Notes: a model not told the origin generated them from the letters alone. Positions 17,100 through 26,276 are shown, counted from the stretch's first letter. The stretch: DNA of 64,000 nt from Salinirubellus salinus (GCF_025231485.1 NZ_CP104003.1:372001-436000), one strand, 5' to 3'. Translations and numbers: made by a program.

Positions 17100-18683
17100 A
17101 TGGTTCGTCGGCTGACACTCGTCGTGGCGGTAGCCTGTCTGCTGGCGCTCTCGCCAGTGGTGCCGTTCGTCGCCTCGTGGGTGGAGGCCGACGCCACCAG
17201 CACGCCCACCGGGCCGTCGTTCGAGGAGCGTCTCGGCGGCATCGTCGACGAGGACCCCCGACCCACCGCGCCCGTCGAGGAGGAGGTGCTCGTGCTCGTC
17301 CGACTGGAGCGTGGTGCGCGTCTCCCGGGCGAGTACGCGGTCGACGTCCGCGAGCGCTACACGCGCGAGGGCGCTCGCCACCTCCGGGGGTACGTGCCGC
17401 TGACCGCGGTGCACGACCTCTCGGTCGACCCGCGCATCGAGGCGGTCCGCATCGAGGGGTCGCGACTCGAGACGGGGCGCCACGTCGCCTCGGGGGTGCA
17501 GGCCATCGGCGCCGACACCCTCCACCGGGCCGGACTCACGGGCGAGAACGTCACCGTCGGCATCGTCGACGCCGACTTCCGGATGAGCGACCCCGAGATC
17601 GCCGGGCAGGTCGCCGCCTACCGCTCGTTCGGTGGCTCCGGCGGGAACTGGGAGCACGGCACGGCCGTCGCGAGCGTCGTCGCGGACACCGCCCCGGACG
17701 CGAAACTCTACCTCGCCTCGGTCGGCGACACCACCTCACCCGAGGCGTACCGCGAGGCCACGGACTGGCTCCGGGCATCCGGCGTCGATGTCGTGCTCGA
17801 CGCGGGGTCGTACCTCGGGCAACCGAGCGACGGGACCGGCGAGGTCGCGGCCATCGCCGAGGAGACGGCCCGAGAGACCGTGTTCGTCGCCGCCGCGGGC
17901 AACTACGGCCGGAGCCACTGGCACGGCCGCGGCAGCACCGACGCCGAGGGCCACGTCCAGTTCGTGCCCGGCGTCCACACGAACGACCTCGCCGGCGGGG
18001 CGACGGTGGCCGGCCCCGTCCGCGTCACGGCCCGTTGGGAGGACGTGGGTGGCGAGGGCTACGACCTGTTGCTCTACCGGCGGACCGCCGGGCCGGACCC
18101 GGTCGTCGCTCGCGGCTCCGAGGTGGTCGGTCGACCGGTCGAGCACATCGCCACCACGGTCCGCGAGGGCCGGTACTACGTCGTCGTGCGGGCCCCGGAC
18201 GGGCCGTCGGGGCGACTCGATGTCTACGCCAGCCGCCCGCTCTCCCAGCACTCCACGTCGGGGAGTCTGACCGCGCCCGCGACGGCCCGCGGCGTCCTCG
18301 CGGTGGGCGCCGTCGACAGGGAGGGGGAGGTGGCGGCGTTCTCCTCACGCGGGCCGGTCGGTGACCGACTGGGCGTCGACCTCGTGGCACCTGATACCGT
18401 CGCGGCCCCGGGCACGGACGCTGGACAGGGTACCTCCTACGCCGCGCCGTACGTCGCCGGGACGGCTGCCCTCCTCATCGAGGGCCACCCCTCGTTCACG
18501 CCGGCGCAGGTCCGCTCCGTGTTGCGCTACTCCGCCGTGGACACGGGTCTCGAGGGGCCGGACGCGGAGACCGGGTACGGCCGCCTCGACGCGGGTGCGG
18601 CCGCCGAGTTCGCGGTCGAGTTCGAGCGCTACGCGGCGCTCAACACGACGATGGCAGACACGTCCGTCGACACCGGGGACTGA
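17100..18683 (+). CDS. secreted subtilisin-like serine protease (S8 family)
   Basis: The 527-residue protein has an N-terminal hydrophobic signal (residues 5-28) and no Tat pair followed by a typical core, so Sec export is likely. An N-terminal prodomain-like part (40-125) precedes the protease. The triad is visible: Asp157 in VGIVDADF, His186 in WEHGTAVAS, and Ser446 in GTSYAAPYVAG, with the oxyanion Asn268 in AAAGNYG. An insert at about 285-385 (VRVTARWEDVGGEGYDLLLY) resembles a beta-sandwich domain placed between the Asn and Ser parts. The ATG at 17100 is preferred to an upstream GTG because the signal peptide starts there. Confidence 0.88.
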   Translation: MVRRLTLVVAVACLLALSPVVPFVASWVEADATSTPTGPSFEERLGGIVDEDPRPTAPVEEEVLVLVRLERGARLPGEYAVDVRERYTREGARHLRGYVPLTAVHDLSVDPRIEAVRIEGSRLETGRHVASGVQAIGADTLHRAGLTGENVTVGIVDADFRMSDPEIAGQVAAYRSFGGSGGNWEHGTAVASVVADTAPDAKLYLASVGDTTSPEAYREATDWLRASGVDVVLDAGSYLGQPSDGTGEVAAIAEETARETVFVAAAGNYGRSHWHGRGSTDAEGHVQFVPGVHTNDLAGGATVAGPVRVTARWEDVGGEGYDLLLYRRTAGPDPVVARGSEVVGRPVEHIATTVREGRYYVVVRAPDGPSGRLDVYASRPLSQHSTSGSLTAPATARGVLAVGAVDREGEVAAFSSRGPVGDRLGVDLVAPDTVAAPGTDAGQGTSYAAPYVAGTAALLIEGHPSFTPAQVRSVLRYSAVDTGLEGPDAETGYGRLDAGAAAEFAVEFERYAALNTTMADTSVDTGD

Positions 18684-18692
18684 CCGGGCCGG

Positions 18693-19325
18693 TCAGTCAG
18701 CGTCGGAGTCGGCGTGGTCTGGGTCGTCCGCCTCCTCGGCGTCGAACCGGCGGAAGGGGTTGCGCTCGCCCTCGACCGCCGCGGCGGGGTCGACCCGCAA
18801 CAGGAGACCGAGCAACGCCATCCCGACCAGTTCGAGCGAGATGGAGACGACGCCGAGCAAGACGCGGCCGGTGCCCGGCGTCCCCTCGGTGGACGCGGTG
18901 ACGGCGGCGACGAGCGGGTCGACGTAGTGCGACTGCAGGGTCCCGAGGAGACCCTCGTGGTTGTGGGTGTCCGGGGTCGTGGGCGTGTCCCCACCGAGTG
19001 CGAGGCCGTGGTCGAGGACCGTGTGCCAGCCGACCCAGCTCAGCACGTAGACGCCGAGCACCAGCAGACCGAGCCGGTAGCCAGTGCGGTAGTCGACGTA
19101 CCCACGGGCGACGGCGACGATGCCGGCGACGATGGCGAGCCCCGAGACGAGGAACAGGAGCGGTCGGGGGTCGGCGGTGACGAAGTTGGTGAGGTAGGGG
19201 CCGAGCAGGCCGGCGTTCGCGATACGCAGTAGCTCGGTGGCGCCGACGACGAGGTGGACGACGGCGGCAGCCCCGACGACCTGGAGCGCGACGAACCGGA
19301 GCTTCCGCACACGGGCCTCCTCCAT
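18693..19325 (-). CDS. polytopic membrane protein, unknown function
   Basis: The 210-residue protein shows about four transmembrane helices (roughly 12-33, 53-72, 83-103 and 150-172). A His/Asp/Thr-rich loop (TTPDTHNHEG, about residues 117-126) lies between helices 3 and 4. The C-terminal 40 residues are acidic and likely cytoplasmic. No family is recognised. It converges on the subtilase gene with a 9-bp gap and is 75 bp from the GNAT gene on the same strand. Confidence 0.65.
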   Translation of the reverse strand: MEEARVRKLRFVALQVVGAAAVVHLVVGATELLRIANAGLLGPYLTNFVTADPRPLLFLVSGLAIVAGIVAVARGYVDYRTGYRLGLLVLGVYVLSWVGWHTVLDHGLALGGDTPTTPDTHNHEGLLGTLQSHYVDPLVAAVTASTEGTPGTGRVLLGVVSISLELVGMALLGLLLRVDPAAAVEGERNPFRRFDAEEADDPDHADSDAD

Positions 19326-19400
19326 GGAGACGCGTCGGGACTCCGCGGGCTTGAACGGCGTGGTTCGGCCGTCGAAACCCGCGGTCCGAGTCGCCCCGAC

Positions 19401-19985
19401 TCAGCGACCGGTATCGTACTTGTAGGTCGCCGTGTCGGCGTCGATACCGAAGTCCTCGGCCGTCTCCTCGATCTCGGGTTCCGCGTCGGCCTCGGCCGCG
19501 GATTTGAACCGCTCGCGGAGCGCCTCGGGCATCCGGAACCGGTCGACGTCGACGGCCATCGCGATGGCGTCGGGGTCGAACGACTCGCGTTTCGCCTCGA
19601 GGCGCTCGACCAGCAGGTCGGGCAGGTCCTCGCGCTCGACGCCGTAGAAGCCGAACTGCGCGAGGTACTCGGTCTCGCTGGTGAGCGAGTAGACGCGGTC
19701 GAACCCCTCCATCTCGGCGGTGTCGACGAGTCGCTCGACGACGTGGGCGCCGACGCCCTGTCCGCGCCAGCCGTCGAGGACGCCGATGCTGGTGAGTTCG
19801 ACACACTCGGGCTCCGCGGGCGTCGGGTGGAACCGCAGGCGGCCGAAGCCGGCGCGGGTGTCCGACTCGTCGTCGACCGCGACGACGTAGTCCCGCGAGC
19901 GGAAGGCGACGTCGTCGAGTCCCATCGCCTCGATGTGGTCGAGGAGCCACGCCTCGTCACGGTTTCGTGCGTCGCGGACGTACAT
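19401..19985 (-). CDS. GNAT-family N-acetyltransferase
   Basis: The 194-residue protein has the GNAT fold: VRDARNRDEAWLLDHI at the start, a central strand CVELTSIGVL, and the acetyl-CoA pyrophosphate loop WRGQGVGAHVVERL (about residues 71-84; consensus Q/RxxGxG/A). It continues with VYSLTSETEYLAQFGFYGVE, matching the conserved beta-6/7 region of amino-acid N-acetyltransferase-like members. The C-terminal 60 residues are an extension ending TATYKYDTGR. The substrate is unknown; argininosuccinate/ArgA-type GNATs share this look. Confidence 0.82.
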   Translation of the reverse strand: MYVRDARNRDEAWLLDHIEAMGLDDVAFRSRDYVVAVDDESDTRAGFGRLRFHPTPAEPECVELTSIGVLDGWRGQGVGAHVVERLVDTAEMEGFDRVYSLTSETEYLAQFGFYGVEREDLPDLLVERLEAKRESFDPDAIAMAVDVDRFRMPEALRERFKSAAEADAEPEIEETAEDFGIDADTATYKYDTGR

Positions 19986-20100
19986 AGCGGGGTGTTGGTG
20001 GCCGGCGTTGAAAAAGGGTGCGTCGGACGGACCGCGGGTCTCCAGTCACTCGTCTTCCTCGGCCCCGAACGTACTTGTCGGCCGGTCCACAGCACGGCGT

Positions 20101-20787
20101 ATGGCGACCCTCCCAGCCGCCGAACGGTCCCCCTCCCTCCGACGCCTCGCCCGCTTCCGGCGACGGGTCGACGACTGGCGTATCCGCGAGCACCTGCGCC
20201 GGACGGAGTGGGCGCTCCGACGGGCAGACGTCGACGGTCTGACTGCCGACCAGCGAGCGGGCCGCGAGCGCAACCTTGACCGATTGCGCGAGTACCGAGC
20301 GCGTGGGCAGTTCCCCCGGAATCGTCACCACGAGAGACGGACGCCGGTGTTCGTGGACGACAGCGGGACCCACTGCGCGGTGGGCCACCTGCTGCGCGAG
20401 GACGAGCGGTCGGACCTCGTGCGTCCGGTGCGCGAGCGGAACAACACGCTCCGCGTCGAGGACCTGCCGGCCGACGACCCGGTGGTCGCGTGGGGCGCGG
20501 CGAACGGCTTCACCCGCGCGGAACTCGCCCGCATCCAGCCGGCCTACCCCGAGGCGGTCCAGTTCGCCACCGATTGCGGGCCGGTTCCGTGCTGGCTCGC
20601 GGGGGTGCTCGCCTCCGTCGTGGGGCTGGCAGCCGCCGGCGCCGTCGAGTGGGTGGGCTACCGACTCTGCGGCGAGTGGTTCCCCGACAACGCGCTCAAG
20701 CGTCGGGGGGCGCTGGCGTACCTGAGCGTGCTCGCGCTCCTGCTCGCCCCGCTCGTCGCACTGCTGACCTACGCCCTGTTCCCATGA
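20101..20787 (+). CDS. membrane protein with a CAVGHL...IQPAY domain
   Basis: The 228-residue protein has a soluble N-terminal domain (about 1-155) and two transmembrane helices (about 160-182 and 203-226). The soluble domain carries RERNLDRLREYRARGQFPRN, TPVFVDDSGTHCAVGHLL, ERNNTLRVEDL, VAWGAANGFTRAELARIQPA. I remember the same string of motifs from uncharacterised proteins of myxobacteria and other bacteria; no activity is known to me. The four-base overlap (ATGA) with the next gene makes a two-gene membrane operon. The ATG at 20101 follows a short promoter gap from the divergent GNAT gene. Confidence 0.65.
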   Translation: MATLPAAERSPSLRRLARFRRRVDDWRIREHLRRTEWALRRADVDGLTADQRAGRERNLDRLREYRARGQFPRNRHHERRTPVFVDDSGTHCAVGHLLREDERSDLVRPVRERNNTLRVEDLPADDPVVAWGAANGFTRAELARIQPAYPEAVQFATDCGPVPCWLAGVLASVVGLAAAGAVEWVGYRLCGEWFPDNALKRRGALAYLSVLALLLAPLVALLTYALFP

Positions 20788-21677
20788 GCGAGCGCGCCGA
20801 CCGACGGTACCTCGCGTTCGCGCTCGGCCTGACGGCACTCGTCGGCCTGCTCGCGGGCGTCCTCTCGCAGGTGACGGTCTACTCGTTCCCGCTGTTTGGG
20901 CACGACTACCTCGACCTGACTCGCTCGGGCCTCGCGGCCGCGCTGGCGCTGCGGGCCGTGGACGCCGTGCTCGTGCTCGCGCCGCTGGCGTACCTCCTCG
21001 TCCCGGCACTGGTCGTCCTCGGAGCGCCCGACGGGGACGACCGACGCCACCTCGTCGCGGCCGCCTCGGCGCTGCTGGCCATCCCCGTGCTGGGGGTCGG
21101 CTTCCAGGTGGTCGCGGGCACCCGTCTCCGCGACACGTCCATCACCGTCGGCGTCGCGGTCGTCCTGCTCGTCGGCCTCCTCGGCCTCCGACGGCTCCGG
21201 GAGCGGGTCGACGGCACGCTGCCCGCGGGTGCGGCCCCACTCGGTATCCTCGTCGCCGTGCTCCTGCTGGTGAGCGCGTTCACGGGTGGGTTCGCCGGGG
21301 CGCGTGTCGCGGACGACCTCTCGTCGGCATACGCCGTCTCCCCGCCACAGGCCGCCTTCGAGTTCGAGTACGAGGCCGCTGACGGCGGGCAGGGCGTGCT
21401 CACCGTGAGGCACGGGGGCGGCCTCGAGATCGATGCCGGGCACCTCTCCCTCAGGCCTGAACCGAACGGCTCGTTCGTCGCCGTCGCGGGCGCGAACCAG
21501 ACCGCGGCCGGCCGCTGGCGAGGGAGCACCACGGCCGGCGCGGACGGGCCGGTCGTCGCGCCGGGTGACGCGGTGGCCGTCGGGCTCGCTGCCGAGTGCG
21601 AGACCGTCCGTGTCGTCTGGGACGACGGTGACGTGGCCACGACCCTCGGCATCTCCGAGTGCCCCGACGCGGCCTGA
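20784..21677 (+). CDS. polytopic membrane protein with a pilin-like extracellular domain
   Basis: The 297-residue protein has five hydrophobic segments (about 9-33, 50-79, 90-108, 117-133 and 150-176). A soluble C-terminal domain follows: FEFEYEAADGGQGVLTVRHG, ending VRVVWDDGDVATTLGISECP. That domain resembles the beta-rich C-terminal part of archaeal type IV pilins (LTVxHxGGxxI pattern) but lacks the pilin signal and helix. The ATG overlaps the previous gene's stop by four bases. The likely topology puts the domain outside. Function is unknown. Confidence 0.6.
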   Translation: MSERADRRYLAFALGLTALVGLLAGVLSQVTVYSFPLFGHDYLDLTRSGLAAALALRAVDAVLVLAPLAYLLVPALVVLGAPDGDDRRHLVAAASALLAIPVLGVGFQVVAGTRLRDTSITVGVAVVLLVGLLGLRRLRERVDGTLPAGAAPLGILVAVLLLVSAFTGGFAGARVADDLSSAYAVSPPQAAFEFEYEAADGGQGVLTVRHGGGLEIDAGHLSLRPEPNGSFVAVAGANQTAAGRWRGSTTAGADGPVVAPGDAVAVGLAAECETVRVVWDDGDVATTLGISECPDAA

Positions 21678-21738
21678 CCGCGGTGGGGTTGACGTGTGAA
21701 CAAGATACTTCGTGGTGCCCCGAGGAGTCGTTCACGAC

Positions 21739-23754
21739 ATGTCCACCGAGGAGGCCGACCAGTTCGACGTGGTCCACGAACCCAGTCGGGAGTTCGTGGA
21801 GTCCACGAACGTCTACGAGTTCATGCAGGAGTACGGCATCGACGACTACGAGTCCCTCATCGAGCGGACGACGACCGAACTCGAGGGCGAATCCGACTCG
21901 GGCGTCGACTGGTTCTGGGACGAACTCGTCGACTACCTCGGCATCGAGTTCTACGCGGACTACGACACGGTCCGCGACGACAGCGAGGGGCCACAGTTCA
22001 CCGACTGGTACCCCGGCGGCGAGGTCAACGTCGCGCACAACGTCGTCGACCGCCACGCTGCGGTCGACTCGCCCACCCGGAACAAGGTCGCCACCATCTG
22101 GGAGGGTGAGGACGGCGACGTCCGCGAGGTCACGTTCCACGAACTCCACCGGCAGGCGAACAAGGTGGCCAACGCGCTCGAGGAGCGCGGTATCGAGACG
22201 GGCGACCGGGTGGGGCTCTACATGCCGATGGTCCCCGAGGTCGTCTCCATCCTCTACGGCTGTTTCAAGGTCGGCGCCATCGCCGTCCCCATCTTCTCCG
22301 GGTTCGGTGTCGACGCCACCGCCACCCGACTGGAGGACCCCGAGTGCGACGTGCTGTTCACCGCCGACGGGTTCTACCGGCGCGGGAGCGAGGTCACCCT
22401 GAAGGGTGCTGCAGACGAGGCCATCGCCGAGGCCGACCACGACGTGGGCCATACCATCGTCTACGAGCGGTTCGACGGCACGGACTCGGACGTGGGCGTG
22501 CCGATGACCGAGGGGCGCGACGCCTTCTGGGACGACGCCGTCGAGGCGCAATCCGACGAGTACGACACCAAGCACCTGCCGTCCTCGCAGGAGTCGATGC
22601 TGCTCTACTCCTCGGGGACGACGGGAAAGCCGAAGGGTATCGTCCACACGCACGCGGGCGTGCAGGTCCAGACGGCGAAGGAGATCCACTTCGGCTTCGA
22701 CCAACGGGACTCGGACCGCTTCTTCTGGGTCAGCGACATCGGCTGGATGATGGGGCCGTGGACGCTCATCGGGAACCACACGTTCGGCGGGACCATCTTC
22801 ATGTACGAGGGGGCGCCGGACCACCCCGAGCCGGACCGGTTCTGGGAGATGATCGACCGCCACGGGCTCACCCAGTTCGGCATCTCGCCGACGGCCATCC
22901 GCGCGCTCCGCAAGCGGGGCGACGAGTGGCTGGAGGGCCACGACCTCTCCTCGCTGCGACTGCTCGGGTCGACGGGCGAGCCGTGGGACCCCGAGTCGTG
23001 GATGTGGTTCTACGAGAACGTCGGCGGGAGCGAGGCGCCCATCATCAACATCAGCGGGGGGACCGAGATATGCGGGTGTTTCCTGATGCCGCTCCCCACC
23101 GAGCCGCTCAAACCCTGCACGCTCGGTGGACCGGGGCTGGGGATGGACATCGACATCGTGAACTCGCAGGGGGAGTCCATCGCGGACACGCACGAGCGGG
23201 GGTTCCTCGTCGCGCGTGACTCCTGTCCGAGTATGACGAAGTCGCTCTGGGAGGGCGACGAGCGCTACCTGAACACCTACTGGTCGAGCTTCGAGGAGCC
23301 GCCGATGTGGGACCACGGCGACTGGGCGCAGAAGGACGAGGACGGCTTCTGGTTCCTCCACGGCCGCGCGGACGACGCGCTGAACGTCGCGGGCCGGAAG
23401 GTCGGCCCCGCCGAGGTCGAGGGTGCACTCATCGAACACGAGGCCGTCAACCAGGCCGCCGCCGTGGGTGTGCCCGACGACACGACCGGCACCGCAGTCG
23501 TGACCTACGTCATCCTCGAACCGGGCGTCGAGGAGAGCGGCGAGTTGCGCGAGGAACTCCGCGCGCAGGTGGGCGAGGAACTCGGCAAGCCGTTCCGCCC
23601 GCGCGAGGTGCTGTTCGTCGACGAGTTCCCGAAGACGCAGTCGGGGAAGATCATCCGCCGTGCCATCCAGGCGACCTACACGGGTGAGGACCTCGGGGAC
23701 ATGAGCAGCATCGAGAACCCCGACGCGCTGGAGGACCTCGAGGACGCGCGATAG
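21739..23754 (+). CDS. acetyl-CoA synthetase-like acyl-CoA ligase
   Basis: ANL-family enzymes activate an acid with ATP and transfer it to CoA. The 671-residue protein has the full set: LLYSSGTTGKPKGIVHTH (P-loop-like A3 motif), NISGGTEICG (A5), DHGDWAQKDEDGFWFLHGRADD (A7/A8 hinge region), and FPKTQSGKIIRRAI (A10, with catalytic Lys). Length and the N-terminal ACAS region fit acetyl- or propionyl-CoA synthetases more than medium-chain ligases. WVSDIGWMMGPW also matches the Acs-type substrate pocket with Trp. It is monocistronic. Exact substrate cannot be read from the sequence. Confidence 0.85.
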   Translation: MSTEEADQFDVVHEPSREFVESTNVYEFMQEYGIDDYESLIERTTTELEGESDSGVDWFWDELVDYLGIEFYADYDTVRDDSEGPQFTDWYPGGEVNVAHNVVDRHAAVDSPTRNKVATIWEGEDGDVREVTFHELHRQANKVANALEERGIETGDRVGLYMPMVPEVVSILYGCFKVGAIAVPIFSGFGVDATATRLEDPECDVLFTADGFYRRGSEVTLKGAADEAIAEADHDVGHTIVYERFDGTDSDVGVPMTEGRDAFWDDAVEAQSDEYDTKHLPSSQESMLLYSSGTTGKPKGIVHTHAGVQVQTAKEIHFGFDQRDSDRFFWVSDIGWMMGPWTLIGNHTFGGTIFMYEGAPDHPEPDRFWEMIDRHGLTQFGISPTAIRALRKRGDEWLEGHDLSSLRLLGSTGEPWDPESWMWFYENVGGSEAPIINISGGTEICGCFLMPLPTEPLKPCTLGGPGLGMDIDIVNSQGESIADTHERGFLVARDSCPSMTKSLWEGDERYLNTYWSSFEEPPMWDHGDWAQKDEDGFWFLHGRADDALNVAGRKVGPAEVEGALIEHEAVNQAAAVGVPDDTTGTAVVTYVILEPGVEESGELREELRAQVGEELGKPFRPREVLFVDEFPKTQSGKIIRRAIQATYTGEDLGDMSSIENPDALEDLEDAR

Positions 23755-23810
23755 GTCCGGTCACCACGCCGGGGTGGCACTTACAGTCCCAGAGCGTCAG
23801 ACTCCTCGCC

Positions 23811-24704
23811 GTGTCCCGAGAAGAGCCACTGCGGACCGACGGCGGCGAAGCCGCAGAGACGGCGTTCTCGCTGGTCGGCAACGAGACGCGAGCCGAGATA
23901 CTGCGCGTGCTCGGTGAAGACCCGTGGGAGCCGGCGTCGTTCTCCGACCTTCGGTCGGCAGTCGACCCGGACATCGACAGCGGTCAGTTCAACTACCACC
24001 TCCAGCAGCTCGTCGGCGTGTTCGTGGAGCGGACCGACGAGGGCTACCGGCTTCGGAGCCGTGGCGCGACGCTCTATCGGACACTCCGGGCGGGGACGTT
24101 CACTCGGTCGCCCGACGTGGCTGCGTTCGACGCGGGCTTCGACTGTCACTTCTGTGGCGGGCGCCCCGAGGCACGGTACGGCGACGGGACGTTCGACCTC
24201 GAGTGTCCCGACTGTGGACACCTCTACACCCACTCGATGGCGCCGCCGAGCACCTTCGAGGATGTACCGACGCCCGAGGACCTGCTCGACCGGGTGGATT
24301 CGTACACCCGCCATCAGGTCCTCGCGTACGCCCGCGGCGTGTGCCCCCACTGTGTGACCGGACTCGACGTCTCGCTGGTCGACGCCGAGGACGTCTGGAC
24401 CGAGAGCGCCGGAGACCTGACGCTGTTCGCCCGGTATCACTGTCCCCACTGCGACAACCGGCACTTCGTGTCGCTGGGGATGGCACTGCTCTCGTATCCG
24501 GCGCTGGTCGCGTTCTGCTACGAACGGGGGCTGGACGTGACGAGTGTCCCACACTGGGAACTCGAGTTCGTGGCGACCGACCGGACGGTGACCGTCCACT
24601 CGCGCGACCCGTGGGAGGTGTCGCTCGCCGTCGCGCTGGAGGGCGACAGACTGGAACTGGTAGTGGACGACTCACTCGAGGTGGTGGAGACCCACCGCGA
24701 GTGA
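23811..24704 (+). CDS. winged-helix regulator with two zinc-ribbon domains
   Basis: The 297-residue protein opens with a winged helix (about 15-88) containing VGNETRAEILRVLGEDPWEP and FNYHLQQLVG. Two CxxC-type zinc ribbons follow: CHFCGG...CPDCGHLY (about 113-140) and CPHCVTG...CPHCDNRHF (about 178-218). The rest is a mixed alpha/beta domain. This matches a common haloarchaeal family of ArsR-like regulators with zinc-ribbon sensor parts. Translation starts at GTG 23811; a TATA-like CACTTACA lies about 30 bp upstream, fitting a leaderless transcript. Confidence 0.8.
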   Translation: MSREEPLRTDGGEAAETAFSLVGNETRAEILRVLGEDPWEPASFSDLRSAVDPDIDSGQFNYHLQQLVGVFVERTDEGYRLRSRGATLYRTLRAGTFTRSPDVAAFDAGFDCHFCGGRPEARYGDGTFDLECPDCGHLYTHSMAPPSTFEDVPTPEDLLDRVDSYTRHQVLAYARGVCPHCVTGLDVSLVDAEDVWTESAGDLTLFARYHCPHCDNRHFVSLGMALLSYPALVAFCYERGLDVTSVPHWELEFVATDRTVTVHSRDPWEVSLAVALEGDRLELVVDDSLEVVETHRE

Positions 24705-24714
24705 CGCAATCCGG

Positions 24715-25503
24715 TCAGCGCAGGCCCCCCTCGAACGCCTCGATGTGGTCGTTGTCGTGCGTGACGTAGAGGTCGGCGTCCTCACGCTTCGCGCGGGCCT
24801 TCAGTTCCCGCATGGACGTGAGCGACTGGCCCAGGTCGTCGTTGAACGAGGCGGTGTGTTCCCGGTCGAGGCCGTCCTGCTGGTGGGCCACGTCGATCCC
24901 CAGTATCACCGTCTGGTCGCCCAGTTCGACCTGCACGGACTGGTGGCCGGGGGTGTGACCTGGCGTCGGGACCGTGACGACGCTCCCGTCGCCGAAGACG
25001 TCGTACTCGCCCTCGACGACGGTCACGTCGTAGTGGTTCGAGCGGAGCATCGAGAAGTCGCCGTCGAGGTAGAACACCTCCTGGACCGGGGCGGGCCACC
25101 AGCAGTAGCGCAGTTCCGACTGCTGGACGACGAACTCGGCGTCCGGGAAGACGTCGAGGTGGCCCGCGTGGTCCGAGTGGAGGTGACTCATCACGACGTA
25201 GTCCACGTCACCGGGCGAGTAGCCCGCGTCCGCGAGGTGCGCGCGCGGGTGCATCGAGGCGTCGTACTCGATGGCGGGCAGGAACGCCTCCATGAATCCC
25301 GCGCCCGAGCCGTACTCCTCGGGGTCGTCGAGCATGTCGTGGGAGATGCCCGTGTCGACCAGCGCGACCCCCTCGGGGTGGTCGATCAGGTAGAACGGAC
25401 AGACCGCGTCGTACGCCTCACCGGGGCTCGTCAACTGGACGAGGAAGGAGTTGTCGAGGGACCACGTCGCGGTGTTGAACGCGTGGACGCTGTTGGCTGG
25501 CAT
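24715..25503 (-). CDS. metallo-beta-lactamase-fold hydrolase (AHL lactonase-like)
   Basis: The 262-residue enzyme has the binuclear zinc site of the MBL superfamily: MSHLHSDHAGHL (HxHxDH, about residues 107-118), PGHTPGHQSV with the third His, GIDVAH with bridging Asp, and a late VTHDNDH. The layout and length match N-acyl homoserine lactonases of the AttM/AiiA group, and YCWWPAPVQEVFYLDGD lies in the variable substrate loop. True quorum quenching is not shown. It converges on the HTH gene with a 10-bp gap. The ATG at 25503 gives the normal family N-terminus. Confidence 0.8.
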   Translation of the reverse strand: MPANSVHAFNTATWSLDNSFLVQLTSPGEAYDAVCPFYLIDHPEGVALVDTGISHDMLDDPEEYGSGAGFMEAFLPAIEYDASMHPRAHLADAGYSPGDVDYVVMSHLHSDHAGHLDVFPDAEFVVQQSELRYCWWPAPVQEVFYLDGDFSMLRSNHYDVTVVEGEYDVFGDGSVVTVPTPGHTPGHQSVQVELGDQTVILGIDVAHQQDGLDREHTASFNDDLGQSLTSMRELKARAKREDADLYVTHDNDHIEAFEGGLR

Positions 25504-25562
25504 GTGTCGTGCGCTACCGACTCCCACGACATAAACGTATCCGCGAGCCGGAACGTCGCCGC

Positions 25563-26276
25563 TCAGAACACGTCGGCCGGGTCGACCCGCTCGCGTTCCG
25601 GGCCCCCGTCGCCGACGGCGTAGTCGCCCTCGCCAGCGTCGCCGGGGAGGAGTATCGCCGCGCCTGCGAGTATCGGAGCGACGAGTCCCGCTGTCACCGT
25701 GCCGGGGTGGGTGAACGACGCCCGGACGGCCACCTCGTCGCCGGGTTCGAGGTCCCATCGGGCGGCGACGCGGCGGGCCGCGTCGAGCACCTCGGCGTGC
25801 GAGTAGGTCCGGTCGGCGTCCAGCAGGCCGCCGTCGGGCTCCACCCGGTCCGGGGGCTCGGTCGGGTTCTCCGACCACACGTCCCGCTCGAAGTAGCCCA
25901 CGTCGGGGTCCTCGGGTTCCGTACCGTAGCCCACGCGCTTCGTGCTGGGACCGACGGTGTAGTCGTCCAGCTCGGCGGTGGGCGTGACGAGGACGCGCGC
26001 GTCGAGTTCGGTGTCGTGCGCCGGGCCGAAGCGGACGACGCCACCGAGCAGGGCAGCACCGTACGCCGAGAGCACGGCCTCGGGCGTCGGGTCGTCGGCG
26101 ACGGCGACGCGGGCGTCCGTCCGGACCCCGAGCAGGCGGAGGTAGTTGCCCGCCTTCCACGTCGTCGTACAGAAGCGCCGGTAGTCGTACTCGCGGCCGG
26201 TGTCGGCCGCACGCAGCGCCGAGTCGTCGCTGCGTCGGTCGCGGACCACGAGATCACCGAGGACGTCCATCTCCAT
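25563..26276 (-). CDS. truncated acetyl-CoA synthetase-like protein
   Basis: The 237-residue protein resembles the N-terminal part of ANL-family ligases: YDYRRFCTTTWKAGNYLRLLGV, VAVADDPTPEAVLSAYGAALLGG, and a later DEVAVRASFTHPGTVTAGLVAPILAGAAIL region. It lacks the ATP-binding SSGTTGxPKG loop, GGTE motif and C-terminal Lys domain, so it cannot work as a normal ligase. The reading frame is clean, so it seems maintained rather than decaying. ATG 26276 or the in-frame ATG 26270 could be the start. It is 59 bp from the hydrolase gene on the same strand. Confidence 0.7.
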   Translation of the reverse strand: MEMDVLGDLVVRDRRSDDSALRAADTGREYDYRRFCTTTWKAGNYLRLLGVRTDARVAVADDPTPEAVLSAYGAALLGGVVRFGPAHDTELDARVLVTPTAELDDYTVGPSTKRVGYGTEPEDPDVGYFERDVWSENPTEPPDRVEPDGGLLDADRTYSHAEVLDAARRVAARWDLEPGDEVAVRASFTHPGTVTAGLVAPILAGAAILLPGDAGEGDYAVGDGGPERERVDPADVF

